A DNA stretch of 64,000 nucleotides from Nelumbo lutea. Lineage: Eukaryota > Streptophyta > Magnoliopsida > Proteales > Nelumbonaceae. The position numbers and the translations under genes were made by a program. Below, piece by piece: positions 36,212 to 49,255 of this stretch (the first letter of the stretch is position 1; every line of letters starts with the position of its first letter). The stretch lies in assembly GCA_022828595.1 (NCBI GenBank), contig JAKGHH010000001.1, positions 122,214,999 to 122,278,998 on the forward strand, read 5' to 3'. Below the pieces are notes generated by a model that saw only the letters and a program-made list of their open reading frames with translations, was not told the DNA's origin and did no database searches.

Positions 36212-38851
36212 TTTTTTCTTCTAAATTATCTCTAATTCTTATTTACCTCCTTCTCAACTTTTCATCTATATCTATATAAATAAATTTTAGATTAAAAATT
36301 TTAAGAATTATTTAAATATTTTAAAATATTATATAATAACATTAAAGTATTTGTTAAAAATACAAAAAAATAATTTTATGTTTTTACAAAATTTATGTAC
36401 CAATAGTTTAAATTCTGTTTTTTTTTTATTATCAATTCAAATGTAATTCAATTAATAAAAACTTAACAATAAAAAATAAAATCTTATTCAAATATTTCAA
36501 TAAATAAATATCATAAATATATAAATAACTTTATAACAAAATATTTAGTAATATGTAATAGCGTTAAATAAATAAAATTCAAATAACAAAAAAAATAAAT
36601 ATTTTACATATTATTTAAATATTTTAAGAAATATTTAACATAACTAGATTTTAAATAGTTAAAATAACAAAAATATGTAATAAATTTAAAAATTTTCATA
36701 AAAGTAGAAAAATAATTATAACATAATATTGAAATTAATAATAATTTAATATCTTACAAAATTAAAAATAAAATTATGTATTAATAGTATAAATTATAAT
36801 TTAATGGATTATTAAATTCAGTAAATAGCAAAAAACTTTAAATAATTTACATATTATTTAGATATTTAAATAACTAAATATTTAACATAACTAGATTTTA
36901 AATAGTTAAAATAACAAAATAATGTATAGCATAATATTGAAATTAATAGTAATTCAATATCTTACAAAATTAATAACAAAATTATGTAATAATAGTATAA
37001 ATTATAATTTTGTGAATTTATGTAATAAAAAATATGTAATAAAAAATATTTAACATAACTAGATTTTAAATTAGTTAAAATAAAGAATTTATGTAATAAA
37101 TTAAAAAAATTATATGAAAAGTAGAAAAATAATTATAACATAATATTAAAATTAATAATAATTTAATATTTTACAAAATTAATAATTAAATAAATTTAAT
37201 ATTTTTACATAATATTGTAAGTAACTAATTTCACTTATATCAATTAATAATTAAAGAAAATAACTTTCACAAAAATTAATATTTATTAATAATAATTTTA
37301 AACTCTTAATATATATGTATTATATAATGATATCTTCTAATATTAATATTTATTGTATTTCAGTAATTATTTATTGTTTTTTGTGATAAATGTATTATCA
37401 ATAATTATGTATAAATTTATTTTTGTTTTTTTATTTATCAAAAAACTTTCAATAATTATTAGAGATTAAATTATTATTATTGAAATTTTTAAATTTTCTT
37501 TATTGTACTTATTGTATTTGTTATATAACTTATTGATTAATATTTATTAGAGATTAAACTATTATTTGAGATTATACTATTTATTGACTATTTTAATATA
37601 TTTTTAGTACTTATTGTAATTTTGCAATTATTGTATTTTTTTCATTAACAATATATTTTTTTAAGAATTGTGTATTTTCATTATAAATTTTCAACAATTG
37701 TTGGAGATTAAAATATTGTTATTTATCAAAGATGAGAGTATTAATTTATCTAAAATTATGAGTATCCATGAGTTGGTTCAGTTCGGTTGTAGGTTGTTTT
37801 GCCAACCAAATTAGCTTGGTAAGTTGAAAATGACTGATCATTTGTGAAAACCGACCCACTCAAGTTGTATCAGTTTGGGTCGATTTTTTGGTTTGGTCAA
37901 TTGGTTCAAAAGATTTAAACATGAAAATTAAGTTTATTTTAAAAAATATAGTGTAATTATTAAAAAATAAATTTAAAAATAAAATTTATGATATAAAACA
38001 TTTTAGACTAAGAATATATGAGAACTTTCCCACTTTTCCACATTAAAAATTATATTTAAAATATAAAAATATTAATATATATCAATGGTCAAGTCATCCG
38101 ATTTTGGTCGATTTACAAATGGCCAAAGTGAAAATGATCCAATATGGTCAAGTCAAGTTGATCGGGTTGGTCGGTTTCATTAATTTAATGAATAAACCTA
38201 ACTAAAATTAATTATTGTTACTTTTGTATTATAAAAAATTTATTAAAAGTAGTATATAAATTTTGATCAATGATTAATTATTTAAAATTTTGAAAATATA
38301 AAATAGTTGTATACTCTTATGTGTTACTATTAAAGTATTAGGGTCATTTAGTAAAACACACCGTAGAGTTTTACATATTTACTTAACCCACCTTATAGTT
38401 TTCATTTTAATAAAATATCTCATATATTTTACAGCTTATTTACTTAACCAACATTTCATTAAGGAGTGTTTGTTTTTCCATTAGAGCCATGATTTTTTAT
38501 TCCAAAAATACCCTTATCACTTTTTTGTATAGAAAACAAAATTGACCAAATATAGCCAATAGAGTGGTTGCCCGTGTCTTATTAGGGACAAAAATGGTAT
38601 TTTTATTTTTATTTTCTTTTAATAAAATTTATTTAAATGAACATTATGGTTGACATTGTCATTTTCCACTGTCATCTAATGGAAGATTGATTAAATCCAT
38701 AGCAAATTATAAGTGGTGTTTTAGTAAAATACAAACTATAGGGTAGATTTTAGTAAATCCATAAAACTATAAGGGATGTTTTAGTAAATGACCCTTTCTA
38801 TTATTTAGTTTTTGCTTAACAACTCCCGTGTATCGCACAGGTCCCCACTAG
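36212..38851 (+). mobile_element. Helitron copy B, remainder with intact 3' end
   Basis: It continues copy B (TTCTTCTAAATTATCTCTAATTC) and ends with CCCGTGTATCGCACAGG (hairpin with one mismatch), TCCCCA and CTAG at 38848-38851, followed by T. Together with 32664-32897 the element is about 2.87 kb and non-coding. It includes the ttagcttggtaagttg / accgacccactcaagttgta blocks. Confidence 0.75.
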
Positions 38852-41480
38852 TATATATTAAAACAATGCGGTCAAGAAAAATTCTCTTTTTTTTGAATTT
38901 TTTGTTTTTTTATTCCATGTCATTTTTGAAACAACCAATGAGACACAATTTCCGAATAACCTAAATAATCTCTTCTCCTAAAATTTATACTAAACTCCCT
39001 CCCCCACTTTCTCAGAATTATCTCTAATTCCTATTCATCTTCTAAATTATCTCTAATTCCTATTTATCTACACAATTATTTTTAATTTAGTGGAGAATTT
39101 ATCTCCTAAATTATCTCTAATTCCTATTTATCCTCTCCCCTACTTTTTATCTATATCTACCTAAAAATAGTTTGGATTAAAAAATTTAAGAATTATTTAA
39201 ATAATCTAACAAAATGATATAATAACTTTTAAATATTTATTAAAAACACAAAAAATAATTTTATATTTTTACAAAATATATCATGAAATTATGTACCAGC
39301 AATTTAAATTATGTTTTTCTGGATTATCAATTTAAATGTTTTTCAAATATTTAATAATATGTAATAGCTTTAAATCAATAAAATTCAAATAACAAAAAAA
39401 TTATATATTTTATAGATTATTTAAATATTTAAATAACTAAATTTTTATCATAACTATATTTTAAATAGCTAAAATAAGGAAATTATCTAATAAATAATTT
39501 TATATTTTTACAAAATATATCATGAAATTATGTACTAACAATTTAAATTATATTTTTCTGGATCATCAATTTAAATGTTTTTTTTCAAATACTTAATAAT
39601 ATGTAATATCTTTAAATAAATAAAATTCAAATAACAAAAAAAATTTAAATATTTTATAGATGATTTAAATATTTAAATAACTATATATTTATCATAATTA
39701 GATTTTAGATAGTTAAATTAACGAAATTATGTAATAAATTTAAAAATTTTCTTTAAAGTAAAAAAATAATTATAACATAATATTGAAATTAATAATAATT
39801 TAATATATTACAAAATTAATAATAAAATTATGTAATAATAGAATAAATTATGATTTTATGGATAATTAAATTCCAAAAATAATTAATATTTTAAAGTTTA
39901 AATATTTTGCAAATTATTTAACTATTTAAGCAACTGGGTATTTTAAATAACAAAATAATTAACATAACTATATTTTAAATAGTTAAAATAAAGAAATTAT
40001 GTAATAAACTTAAAAATTTTCTGAGAAGTAGAAAAAATAATTATAACATAATATTGAATTTAATAATAATTTATTATTTTTACATAATATTGTAATTAAA
40101 TAATTTCACTTATATCAAGTAATAAATCAAGAAAATAACTTTCAAAAAAACTAATATTTATTAATAATAATTTTAAACTCTTAATTTATATTGATTATAT
40201 AATTATATATATCAAAAATAATATTTATTGTATTTCAATAATTATTTATTGTTTTTGTGATAAATGTATTTTCAATGGTTATGTATAAATTTATTTTGTT
40301 TTTTTATTTAATAGGAAACTTTTAATTATTATTGGAGATTAAACTACTATTAGTGAAATTTTTAAATTTAATTTGTTGTACTTGTTGTATTTACTATATT
40401 TTTGTTTTAACTTATTGATTAATGAATATTTATTAGAGATTAAACTATTATTTGAGATTATACTATTTATTGATTAAGTTAATATATTTTTAGTACTTAT
40501 TGCAGTATTTTCATTATAAATATATTTTCAATAATTGTGTATTTTCGCTAAAAAATTTCAATAGTTATTGGAGATTAAACTATTGTTATTTATCAGAAAT
40601 GGACTATTAATTTAGTTGAAATTATGAGTGTTCATGGGTTGGTTCGGTTCGGTCGTAGGCTATTGGCCAAGCAAATTGACTTGGTTAGGTTGTGGAGTTG
40701 GTCAGCTAAAACCGATTGACATTTTGTGGAATCTAACCCACTCAACTTGTATCAGTTTGGGTTAATATTTTGGTTTGGTCAGTTGGTTCAAAAGATTTAA
40801 ACTTAAAAATTAAATTTAATTTGGTTGGTTTACAAATGGCCAAAGTGAAATTGATCCAACTTGGTCGAATTGGGAAATTTTTGAACCAAAGCCGACCTAA
40901 AATACTAGGAAACTGACCAACTCGGGTTGAGTTGATTGGTGATTGGAATAGTCGGTTTCATCAGTTTAATGAATAAACCTAACTGAAATTAATTATTGTT
41001 ATTTTTTGTATTATAAAAAAATTTATTAAAAATAGTATATAAAATATGAATCATTATTAATTATTTAAAAAGTTGAAAATATAAGACAATTGTATACTCT
41101 TATGTGTTTCTATTAGGGTCATTACTAGAATACACCTTATAATTTTACAAATTTACTTAAACCTACCTTATAGTTTTCATTTTATTAAACTATCCTATAT
41201 ATTTTACAACTTATTTACTTAATCAACATTTCATTAAGGAGTAGTTGTTTTGCCATTAGGCTCATGATTTTTTAGTCCAAAAGTACCATTAACACTTTTT
41301 TTTTGTACAAAAAGGTATTTTTATTTTTATTTTATTTTATTTTGATTAATTTTTTAAATGAACATTAGGGTCAACATTGTTATTTTCCATTGTCATCTAA
41401 TGGAAGATTGATTAAACCCATTGCAAATTATAAGTGATGTTTTAGTAAAATTTTAACTATAGAGTAAATTTTAGTAAATT
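38852..41480 (+). mobile_element. Helitron copy C, joined directly to the 3' end of B
   Basis: It starts TATATATTAAAACAATGCGG, then TCAAG, immediately after B's CTAG. The body matches A and B, with a duplication of about 270 bp (39180-39445 repeated at 39480-39720). It ends in TTTAGTAAATTCAGG, before the 3' hairpin, so it is truncated. Confidence 0.7.
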
Positions 41481-41699
41481 CAGGAACATTAAGAATAAAG
41501 TTAATAAATTAAAGGGAAAATTCCACTTTATTATACCCTAAACTTTAGGGTAGTGTGACAGTAGTATCAGAGCTTTCAAACGTATCACAATAGTACCCAA
41601 ACTTTTAAAAATGTCCGAAATCGTTAACTGAACATATCATATAAAAGGATAAAAATACCCTTTGCCTATCATCTAATTTTCACTGGTAGGCCTCAATCA

Positions 41700-42005
41700 A
41701 TTATCAGTAACAGCCTGCGATCTCCACTGCACCAGAGGATCTCCGTTGCACCACACCACACTCCCACATATGCCGATGATCGTCTCCCAGAGGATCTCCT
41801 CTGCGTACTTGGACGGAACGGGGCAGTTGGTGAACAACACCCTTTTGGAACAAACTCGTTCTACTAGGGAGTTTCACTATCAAATTCACCACATTTTCTC
41901 CACCATAATTGCCGAAAACCTTCGGCTTCCACCATCAGACGCAACCTGAAAGAACATGGAGTCCCTAATTCTCGCTTCCAACTCGGCCTTGGCTTCTTTG
42001 AACTC
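41700..42005 (-). pseudogene. hAT/DUF659-type transposase-like gene fragment, copy 1
   Basis: This is a near-duplicate of 42470-42867. On the minus strand the same blocks appear in broken frames (EAKAESE...IRDSMFFQVAS-like, GENVVNLIVKLPSRTSLFQK, YAEEILWETIIGICGSVVQ). The pattern SDGW...GGENLVNLTVNLPNGTS...KYAEEVLWETVTGICG belongs, from memory, to plant hAT-derived DUF659 proteins. It joins the isopentenyltransferase fragment at about 42010. Confidence 0.55.
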
Positions 42006-42009
42006 GGCG

Positions 42010-42415
42010 TTGAGCCTGCCTATAAGCAAGCTTTTCAGTCCCTTTCAAAATTTTCCGAGCACCGGAATGGGAATGGAATCAGTCAATGTTTGTTACCCGA
42101 AAGACAAGGTTGTCTTCGGGCATCGGAAAATCCAAGTTCTCCATTGACTTTGCTACCCACTTCACTGCTAAGATTATAAATTCTGATAAAATGCAAGTGT
42201 ACGAAGAACTGGATATTGTCACCAACAAGGTTAATTACCGAAGAGGAGTAACGGGCCGGGGCATCCCACATCATCCTGCTGTTGACTTCATAGAATTGGA
42301 CTTTTGTTGTTTGGCCTCCCTTGCCGTCAAATCGGTCGTGGGCCGTGATCGGCTTCCCATCACCGTGGGTGGCTCCAACTCATACATCTGGGCACTTCTG
42401 AATGATGATCTTTGA
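42010..42415 (+). pseudogene. Adenylate isopentenyltransferase (IPT, cytokinin synthesis) gene fragment
   Basis: IPT enzymes transfer an isopentenyl group to adenine nucleotides, the first step of cytokinin synthesis. A frame near 42095 reads YPKDKVVF. The next frame then gives GKSKFSIDFATHFTAKIINS, DKMQVYEELDIVTNKV, GIPHH and DFCCLASLAVKSVVGRDRLP, ITVGGSNSYI. These match plant IPT blocks up to the GGSNSYIEAL motif. The Walker A loop is damaged: between KVVF and GKS the sequence is shortened and out of frame. The protein ends at a stop at 42413-42415, so roughly the C-terminal half is missing. It is flanked by two hAT-like fragments of opposite strand, showing a chimeric captured cassette. 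Confidence 0.8.
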
Positions 42416-42469
42416 GTTTCAGTTCAGGTACGACCGCTACTTACTCTGATTAATATCCACCCCACGTCT

Positions 42470-42867
42470 AGAGGATCTCCACTGCACCACACTCCCACAT
42501 ATTCCGGTGATCATCTCCTAGAGGATCTCCTCCGCGTACTTGGACGGAATGGAGCCGTTGGTGAACAACGCCCTCTGGAACAAACTTGTCCCATTGGGAG
42601 GTTTACTATCAAGTTCACCACGTTTTCTCCACCATAACTGCCAAAAACCTTCGGCTTCCACCCATTAGACGCAACCTGAAAGAACATGGAGTCCTTAATT
42701 ATCGCTTCTGACTCGGCCTTGGCTTCTACAAACCTGGTGTCGAGCTTGGACCCCACAAACTCTCGACGGGATACTGGAGGCAAGCCTACCTGGTTAAGGA
42801 AAACCTGGAACTTGGGGTGCTCGAGACTAGAGGAGACAGCACCGCAGGAGGCCGAAGGCAGAGTCAA
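42470..42867 (-). pseudogene. hAT/DUF659-type transposase-like gene fragment, copy 2
   Basis: The minus-strand frame from 42867 gives LEHPKFQVFLNQVGLPPVSR, REFVGSKLDTRFVEAKAESE, AIIKDSMFFQVASNGWKPKV and GGENVVNLIVNLP. After a frameshift it continues TSLFQRALFTNGSIPSKYAE, then a stop in EIL-W. The arrangement agrees with a DUF659 region of plant hAT-derived proteins. It has no BED finger or dimerisation domain, so it is only an internal fragment. It is a duplicate of 41700-42005. Confidence 0.6.
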
Positions 42868-42945
42868 TCTAGTTCTTGCTAAGTGCCAGGTCGAGAGACG
42901 CCTTGGGACTCTTGAGCGTCTTTACGCTGCCTTCCAGCATAGTGA

Positions 42946-43631
42946 TGTAGGACCTTGAAGATGTAGGGATGCACGGCTGATGCTTGGGGATTCAAACCTG
43001 CATACAAAGAGAAAAATGTAGTTGCCACATAGTATGGTATCCAAGACACCAACCTCTCAAACAAAATGTAAGAGAGAATTCCTTAATCTGATTAGAGCCG
43101 AAGCTGAGAGGATTTTTTCCCTTCTCAATAAAGAACTTATGTCGTGTGTGTGAAGCACTTGGGAGTGATCCCTTATATAATTGCTTCTCCAACATTAAGT
43201 TTCCTGTTATTAGGAACAAACATTAACTAGAATAACCAATTGAGATAAGTGTTCATCAACAGTAAAATTCATGCTCTTTTAGATTTGAGACAAGTGTGTT
43301 GACCAAGGATCTAACCACTTGGTCATCCAGTCTACACTGGGTCAAATGGATATCCATTGACCCAATAAGAGCTGGAATATGGATCCAAATAATCCAACAA
43401 TATTGGTATCTCCATGCACAAAAACATTTTCAAATAAACAATCAAATAAATTTGTTTTTATAGAAAATAAATAAATAGGTAATAATTTAAAATAAATGAT
43501 TGTGTGTGAGAGTGTTGCATGGAGATAACCATAAAATAGTCATCTTCCATCAATATGTGACTTGTCACATGGCCATCGGATATTCCAACATGTTGAGGAT
43601 TAAACGAGGGCATATGGCCACTCTACCATCA
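42946..43631 (-). repeat. 3' LTR of the copia element
   Basis: It begins TGTAGGACCTTGAAGATG and ends ACTCTACCATCA. It aligns end to end with 48565-49255. On the minus strand a purine-rich tract (AAGTGGGAGA, 43641-43632) directly precedes it. Confidence 0.95.
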
Positions 43632-43647
43632 TCTCCCACTTAGTCAG

Positions 43648-45540
43648 TTAGGCCCAATATGAATAAGTGTCAACCAACCCCATTGCTTTAACGTGCCTTA
43701 CATAATCCATAATTTCAATGGGTATAGTTAAAGGGTCAACAATCGTATCTTTTGTAGGCACATATTCCACCAGGATCTCATTCCGTTGGTAGATATCATA
43801 TAAATACCGGTAATAGAGATCTATGTGTTTTCCTTTAGGGCCGATCTCATCATTTTTAATTGTCTTAATAGTAGTTTGGTTGTCATTGAAGATCTTCACA
43901 GCTTCTATTGGCACATCAGGAATTCAGAGTTCTTCCAAGAATCTCCTAATCCAAACTGCTTCAGATGTCGCTGAGCTACAAGAGATAAACTCAACTTCCA
44001 TGGTGAAGTTAGCTACACAGCTTTGTTTCTTGTTTGTCCATGAGACATCACCTCCTCCTAAGAGGAATATGTACTCGGTTGTGGATTTTCTATCATCCAG
44101 GTCACCTACAAAATCTACATCACAATAACCCAATAACTCTAAATCGTTTGCATGATAGGTTAATTTGAAGTGTTTTGTTAACTACAAATATCTAAATATT
44201 CTTTTAACAGTCTTCCAATGTATTTTACCTGGGTTGCTTTGGTATCTACTAACAAGACCTACAACATACGAGATATCTGGTATTGTGCAAAGCATGGCAT
44301 ACATCAAGCTACCAATAGCTTGAGCATAGGGTCTATACTTCATTTTCTCTATTTCTTCATCATTAGTGGAAGCCATATCTCTACTTAATTTGGTTTCTTT
44401 AGAAATTGGAGTTTTAACTCTATTACAATCTTCCATATTAAATTTTCTTAGGATTTTTTCCAAGTAATGCTCTTGTGAAAGAGTTAAGGTTTTAGTGTTT
44501 CTATCTCTTTCTATTTTAATTCCAAGTACATAACTTGCATCACCCATGTCTTTCATTTCAAAGTTGGTTTTTAACCAATCTTTAGTTTCATTAATCATAG
44601 ACACATCATTTCCAGTAATAAGAATATCATCTACATATAATGAAAGAACAACAAAACTGCTCCCACTATTCAAAGAGTAAACACAATGATCAAACGGATT
44701 AGGTATAAATCCAAGTTTAGAAATTGCTTCATAGAAGGTATGATACCACATCCTAGAGGACTATTTTAAACCATATAATGATTTCTTTAATTTATACACT
44801 TTATTTTCTTGTCCCTCTATCACATAACCTTTGGGTTGAATCATGCATATTTCTTCATTCAGCTTTCCATTGAGAAAAACATTTTTAACATCTAATTGGC
44901 ACAACTCTAAGTCCAAAAAGGCAACTAAGGACATTAAGATTCTAATAGAAGTAAACTTGGCAACTGGAGAGTAAGTCTCCTCATAATCAATCCCTTCTAC
45001 TTGGGTGTACCCTTTTGCTACTAATCTTGCCTTATATTTTTCTATAGACCCATCAACATTGAGTTTTCTCTTTAATATCCATTTACACCCTATAGGTTTT
45101 ATATTCTTGGGTAAATCAACTAATTCTCAAACCTGATTTTTATTTATTGAGTCTAACTCTTCTTCTATAGCTTCACACCACTTTTCTTTATCAGGTGCAT
45201 CCATAGCATCTCCAAAGTCAATTGGATTATCAAGAGACTCTTCATTAAACTAGGTATAATAATCTTTTAATCTTGATGAAGGGAATCTTTCTCTTTGAAT
45301 TCTACCTAAGGTGTCATTGTTAAGTGAAACTTGTCTATCAGGTGCAGTCTCAGCTTCTATAATTTTTTTATTTAATTCAAATAAGCTAGGTAATTGTTTA
45401 TTATCTACAATTTGATCTTTTAGAAAAACAGCATCCCTACTTTCTATTAATTCAACTGTTCCATCAGATTTATGATTAACAAACCTATACCCTTTGCTAT
45501 TATCACTATACCCTATAAAGGTACACCTTAGACTCTTGTT
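43648..45540 (-). pseudogene. Copia pol: reverse transcriptase and RNase H, with breaks
   Basis: The frame at 44751-44182 carries RT text including LYVDDILITGNDVSMINET, with catalytic YVDD intact, and MKDMGDASYVLGIKIERDRN. The frame at 44133-43924 reads the RNase H region (YCDVDFVGDLDDRKSTTEYI, then EVEFISCSSATSEAVW). The frame from 43914 finishes it (KHIDLYYRYLYDIYQRNEIL, EYVPTKDTIVDPL). The RT N-terminal part (44760-45540) survives only as broken frames. Stops separate the blocks. Confidence 0.9.
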
Positions 45541-45546
45541 ATCTAA

Positions 45547-46453
45547 CTAGCTTCTTTGCTGATTTGGCACTCTTACATAGGCACTAGCCCCCCAAATTTT
45601 GATGTCAGTTAGGTTTGGTATTTTGCCAGTCCATATTTCATGGAGTGTTAAGCTATTAACTTTAGTTGGAACCTTATTTAGAATATATACAACAGTACCT
45701 AAGGCCTCTCCCCAAAAGTGTGTTCCTAGACTTGAGTGAAATAACATTGATTTCACCATATCCAACAAAGTCCTATTTCTCCGTTCAGCCACTCCATTAT
45801 GTTGTGGTGTGAAAGACATGGTTAATTGGTGTATTATTTCATTTTGCGTACAAAAATCATTAAATAGGTTAGAGATATATTCTCCACCTCTATCACTACT
45901 AAGAGTTTTTATTTTTCTACCCAATTGGTTTTTTACAAGTGTTTTATATTCTTTAAATTTCTCTAAGACTTTTGATTTTCTTTTAATTAGATACACAAAG
46001 CCAAATCTGGAGAAATCATCTATAAAAGTTACAAAATATTCCATACTCCTGTGTTTTTATGCTCAAAGGGCCACAAACATCAGAGTGTATTATAGCCAAC
46101 AATTCCTCTGATTTCGTTCCTTTCTTAAAAGGGAGCATTGTCATTTTTCCACTAAGGCATGGTTCACAATAATTGAAATTCATTTCTATTTTGGGAATTA
46201 AGCCAGTGATGCTCATTCTCATCATTTTATTTTTGTTTATGTGACAAAGTCTCATGTGCCATATGTACACATTTTCATTCACATGATAAGCACAATCATA
46301 ACTATAAAGAGCATCAATTTTATTAATAGTCAAACGATACAATCCATCAGACGTAGTCCCAAATAATAAAACTCTACCATGCTTTTCTATGATTACTTTT
46401 CCTCCCCTAAAACGTACATCAAAACCCTTCTCATCTAATAGAGGTACAGACAA
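45547..46453 (-). pseudogene. Copia GAG-pre-integrase finger and integrase core
   Basis: The frame from 46453 contains the zinc-binding pre-integrase region (WHMRLCHINKNKMMRMSITG, then CEPCLSGKMTMLPFKK). A frame shift near 46040 leads to the core: FVTFIDDFSRFGFVYLIKRK, TLSSDRGGEYISNLF and TPQHNGVAERRNRTLL. The DDE residues (D of IDDFS, D of SDRGGEY, E of VAERRNR) are present. The frameshift prevents a continuous polyprotein. Confidence 0.9.
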
Positions 46454-47580
46454 TAATTTTTCCTAAAATTAGGTGCATACAATACATCATTAAGGATTAA
46501 ATTTGTGTTCTCATTTATGGGGATCTTCACTTTTCCGGTTCCAAGTACATTAGTGTAGGTGTTGTTTCCCATAAAAATTGTGTGTTCTCCTGTCTTCATT
46601 TCCTTCAATTCCAAGAACATCTCTTTAGTTTTGCAAATATGCTTAGAGGAGCCAAAATCTATGCACCAGTCAGAAAAAACAGAATCAGTAAAGTAGGATT
46701 CAAAGACTACATAGACTATGTCTTTCTTTTTAGTTTTTCCTTTTTCATTATTTGATTTATTCTTCTTGCATTCAAGGCAATTATATTTTGTATAGCCTTG
46801 TTTTCCACAATTAAAGCAACGTTTACCCTTAGTCTTCTTGAATCCTTTTGGGAATTTAAATTTCTTGTTAAATTTCTTCCCATTATTATTTTTGAAAAAC
46901 TTGCCCTTAGGCTTTTCAGCCATTTGAGAAGTTTCAGTTGGTTTGGGAGTAACCATTAAGGATGAAGGTTGGGATTTCTTCCTCTTCCTTTCAACCTCTA
47001 ATTCTATCAAGGTAGGTAAGTTTTTTATGCTAACTTCTCTTCCAGGTAGGTTTAAAGTTGTTACTATAGACTTCCAAGAAGATGGGAGGCTATTAAGAAT
47101 GGTGGAGACCTGAATTTTCTTAGGAATAGGGTTCGCAGTGGCTGCCAACTCTTTGGCAATCACATTCATTTTACTAACATGATCTAATACAGAATCCTCT
47201 TATCTCATTTCACAGCCATAATATTTTTCAATTAACAATTGAACATAGGTTTCAGTTATTTTTCCATATGTTTCTTTAATGGCTTCAAACATATCTTTAG
47301 CATTATTGTATTCTTCAAACACAACTTCTATGTCAGGCTCCATAAAAGTTAACAAACAATTTCTTGCCTTCCTATTATACCTTTCCCATTTTTTATATTC
47401 ACGAATTACAATCAAGGTATCATCATCAGCCGGTTTAGCAGGAATAGATTTATCTAAAACATAGTCAACATTTTCTTCATCAATTATCCTTCTAATCCAC
47501 GTTTCCAGAGAGAAAAATTGGTGCCATTCAGTTTCTCAGTTTTACTGAGTTCTTGGGATAAGGCAGTAGCAGACATGATT
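46435..47580 (-). pseudogene. Copia gag and protease, with breaks
   Basis: Gag starts near 47575 (MSATALSQELSKTEKLNGTN, FSLWKRGLEG). It continues at 47415-47200 (EAIKETYGKITETYVQLLIE) and 47169 onward (STILNSLPSSWKSIVTTLNL). A knuckle CFNCGKQGYTKYNC has Tyr in place of the conserved His. The protease region reads CIDFGSSKHICKTKEMF, where the usual D-S/T-G is DFG. An opal/ochre break separates 47200 from 47169. Confidence 0.88.
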
Positions 47581-47589
47581 AAAAAAAAT

Positions 47590-48552
47590 AGCAACAATAT
47601 TCCAGAAATAAATAAAGCAAGTGCAAAATCAGTTGGTTGTATATTACGAGACTGACATTCAAGTTCGGAGGCTAAAAAAAAAGTAAATGAAGAGAGAGCA
47701 CTTAGCTGTATGCACAAAAAAATTGTTAATCCACAGCTCAAGTAATCAGCAATCAGATTTAATCTGTCCAGCTCCCACTGCTCCTATTAGTTCAGGAGCA
47801 GATCATGCATTCGACAATGATGCTTATATGTGGCTTGGAGCCCGATTTGAAATATCCTCAAGAATGGCAGTAAATAGTAAGAATCAACGAATGCAAAAAC
47901 GAAAAAAAAAATGAAAGAAGAGAAATAAATAAACAAATAAAACTCTAATACTCGATTTGAAATGCTTGGTTTCGGCTCATTGGTCAAAAACAATAAAAAG
48001 CCCTAAATTTATTTAGGGTTTCTTGCCTCAAACTTCAGATCTGAGCAGTTGTGGAGATGACTGAAGTTTTTGAGATGACCGTGACCAATCCAGATTTTGT
48101 AGATGGTTTCTTATTGAAAAAAAAAGGAAGAGAGGATGAAGCTTCTGTAGTTCCTTGATCAGCAGATTCATTTGAGAAAACTCAAATAAGGGTCTACCAT
48201 CACAAAAGGAAGTCGTCGGAGTTGTGTTCGTTTGGAGATGAAAAAAAAGGATTCGAATAGGTGCTTCAGAGGTTGCAGCAATGTTGGAACTAAGGCTGGC
48301 GTCGATTTCGAACAGCCTTTTGAAGGTCGCAGGGTTTCTGTGGAGATCAGAGGAAACCCTCGTATTAGTTCTCCTTCTCGCAATGGAGGGTGCGTAGATG
48401 GGAGAAACGAGAAGAGAGGCTGAAATGCAGAGATGAGAGGAAACCCTCGAAATGGCTTAGCTTTCTCTCTCCTCTCCTCTGAATTTTAAATGATGAGGTA
48501 AGATCCGGTGTGGCATGACTATACTTTAAACGCTATGTCAGCCGATGCAGCG
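47590..48552 (-). other. Copia 5' leader between primer site and gag
   Basis: About 960 bp of untranslated leader. No conserved domain is seen. It includes purine-rich and low-complexity stretches. Confidence 0.6.
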
Positions 48553-48564
48553 CTTTGATACCAG
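48553..48564 (-). other. Primer binding site of the copia element
   Basis: Minus strand CTGGTATCAAAG, immediately inside the 5' LTR. This is the tRNA-Met-type site usual in plant copia elements, and it sets the minus orientation. Confidence 0.88.
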
Positions 48565-49255
48565 TGTAGGACCTTGAAGATGCAAGGATGCATGGCTGAT
48601 GCTTGGGTATTCAAACCTGCATACAAAGAGAAAAATGTAGCTGCCACATAATATGGGATCCGAGACACCAACCTCTCGAACGAAATGTAAGAGAGAACTG
48701 CTTAATCTGATTAGAGACGAAGCTAAGAGGATTTTTTCCCTTCTCAATAAAGAACTTATGTCATGTGTGTGAAGCACTTGGGACTGATCCCTTATATAGT
48801 TGCTTCTCCAACATTAAGTTCCCTGTTAATAGGAACAAATAGTAACTAGAATAATCAATTGAGATAAGTGTTCCTCAACAGTAAAATTCATGCTCCATCA
48901 GATTTGAGACAAGTGTCTCATGTTGACTAAGGATCTAACCACTTGGTCATCCAGTCTACACTGGGTCAAATGGATATCCATTGACCCAATAAGAGCTGGA
49001 ATATGGATCCAAATAATCCAACAATATTGGTATCTCCATGCATAAAAATAATTTCAAATAAACAAACAAATAAATTTGTTTTTATAGAAAATAAATAAAT
49101 ATGTAATAATTTAAAATAAATGATTGTGTGTGAGAGTGTTGCATGGAGATAACCATAAAATAATCATCTTCCATCAACATGTGGCTTGTCACATGGCCAC
49201 TGGATATTCCAACATGTTGATGATTAAATGAAAGCCTATGGCCACTCTACCATCA
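48565..49255 (-). repeat. 5' LTR of the copia element
   Basis: It begins TGTAGGACCTTGAAGATG and ends ACTCTACCATCA. It differs from the other LTR by scattered substitutions and a small indel (gtgtgttgacc versus gtgtctcatgttgac), so the insertion is fairly young. Confidence 0.95.

Noticed and set aside
48168..48423. Frames between the copia primer site and gag as an extra gene
   Set aside because: They fall within the untranslated leader, are short, and overlap on both strands without motifs.
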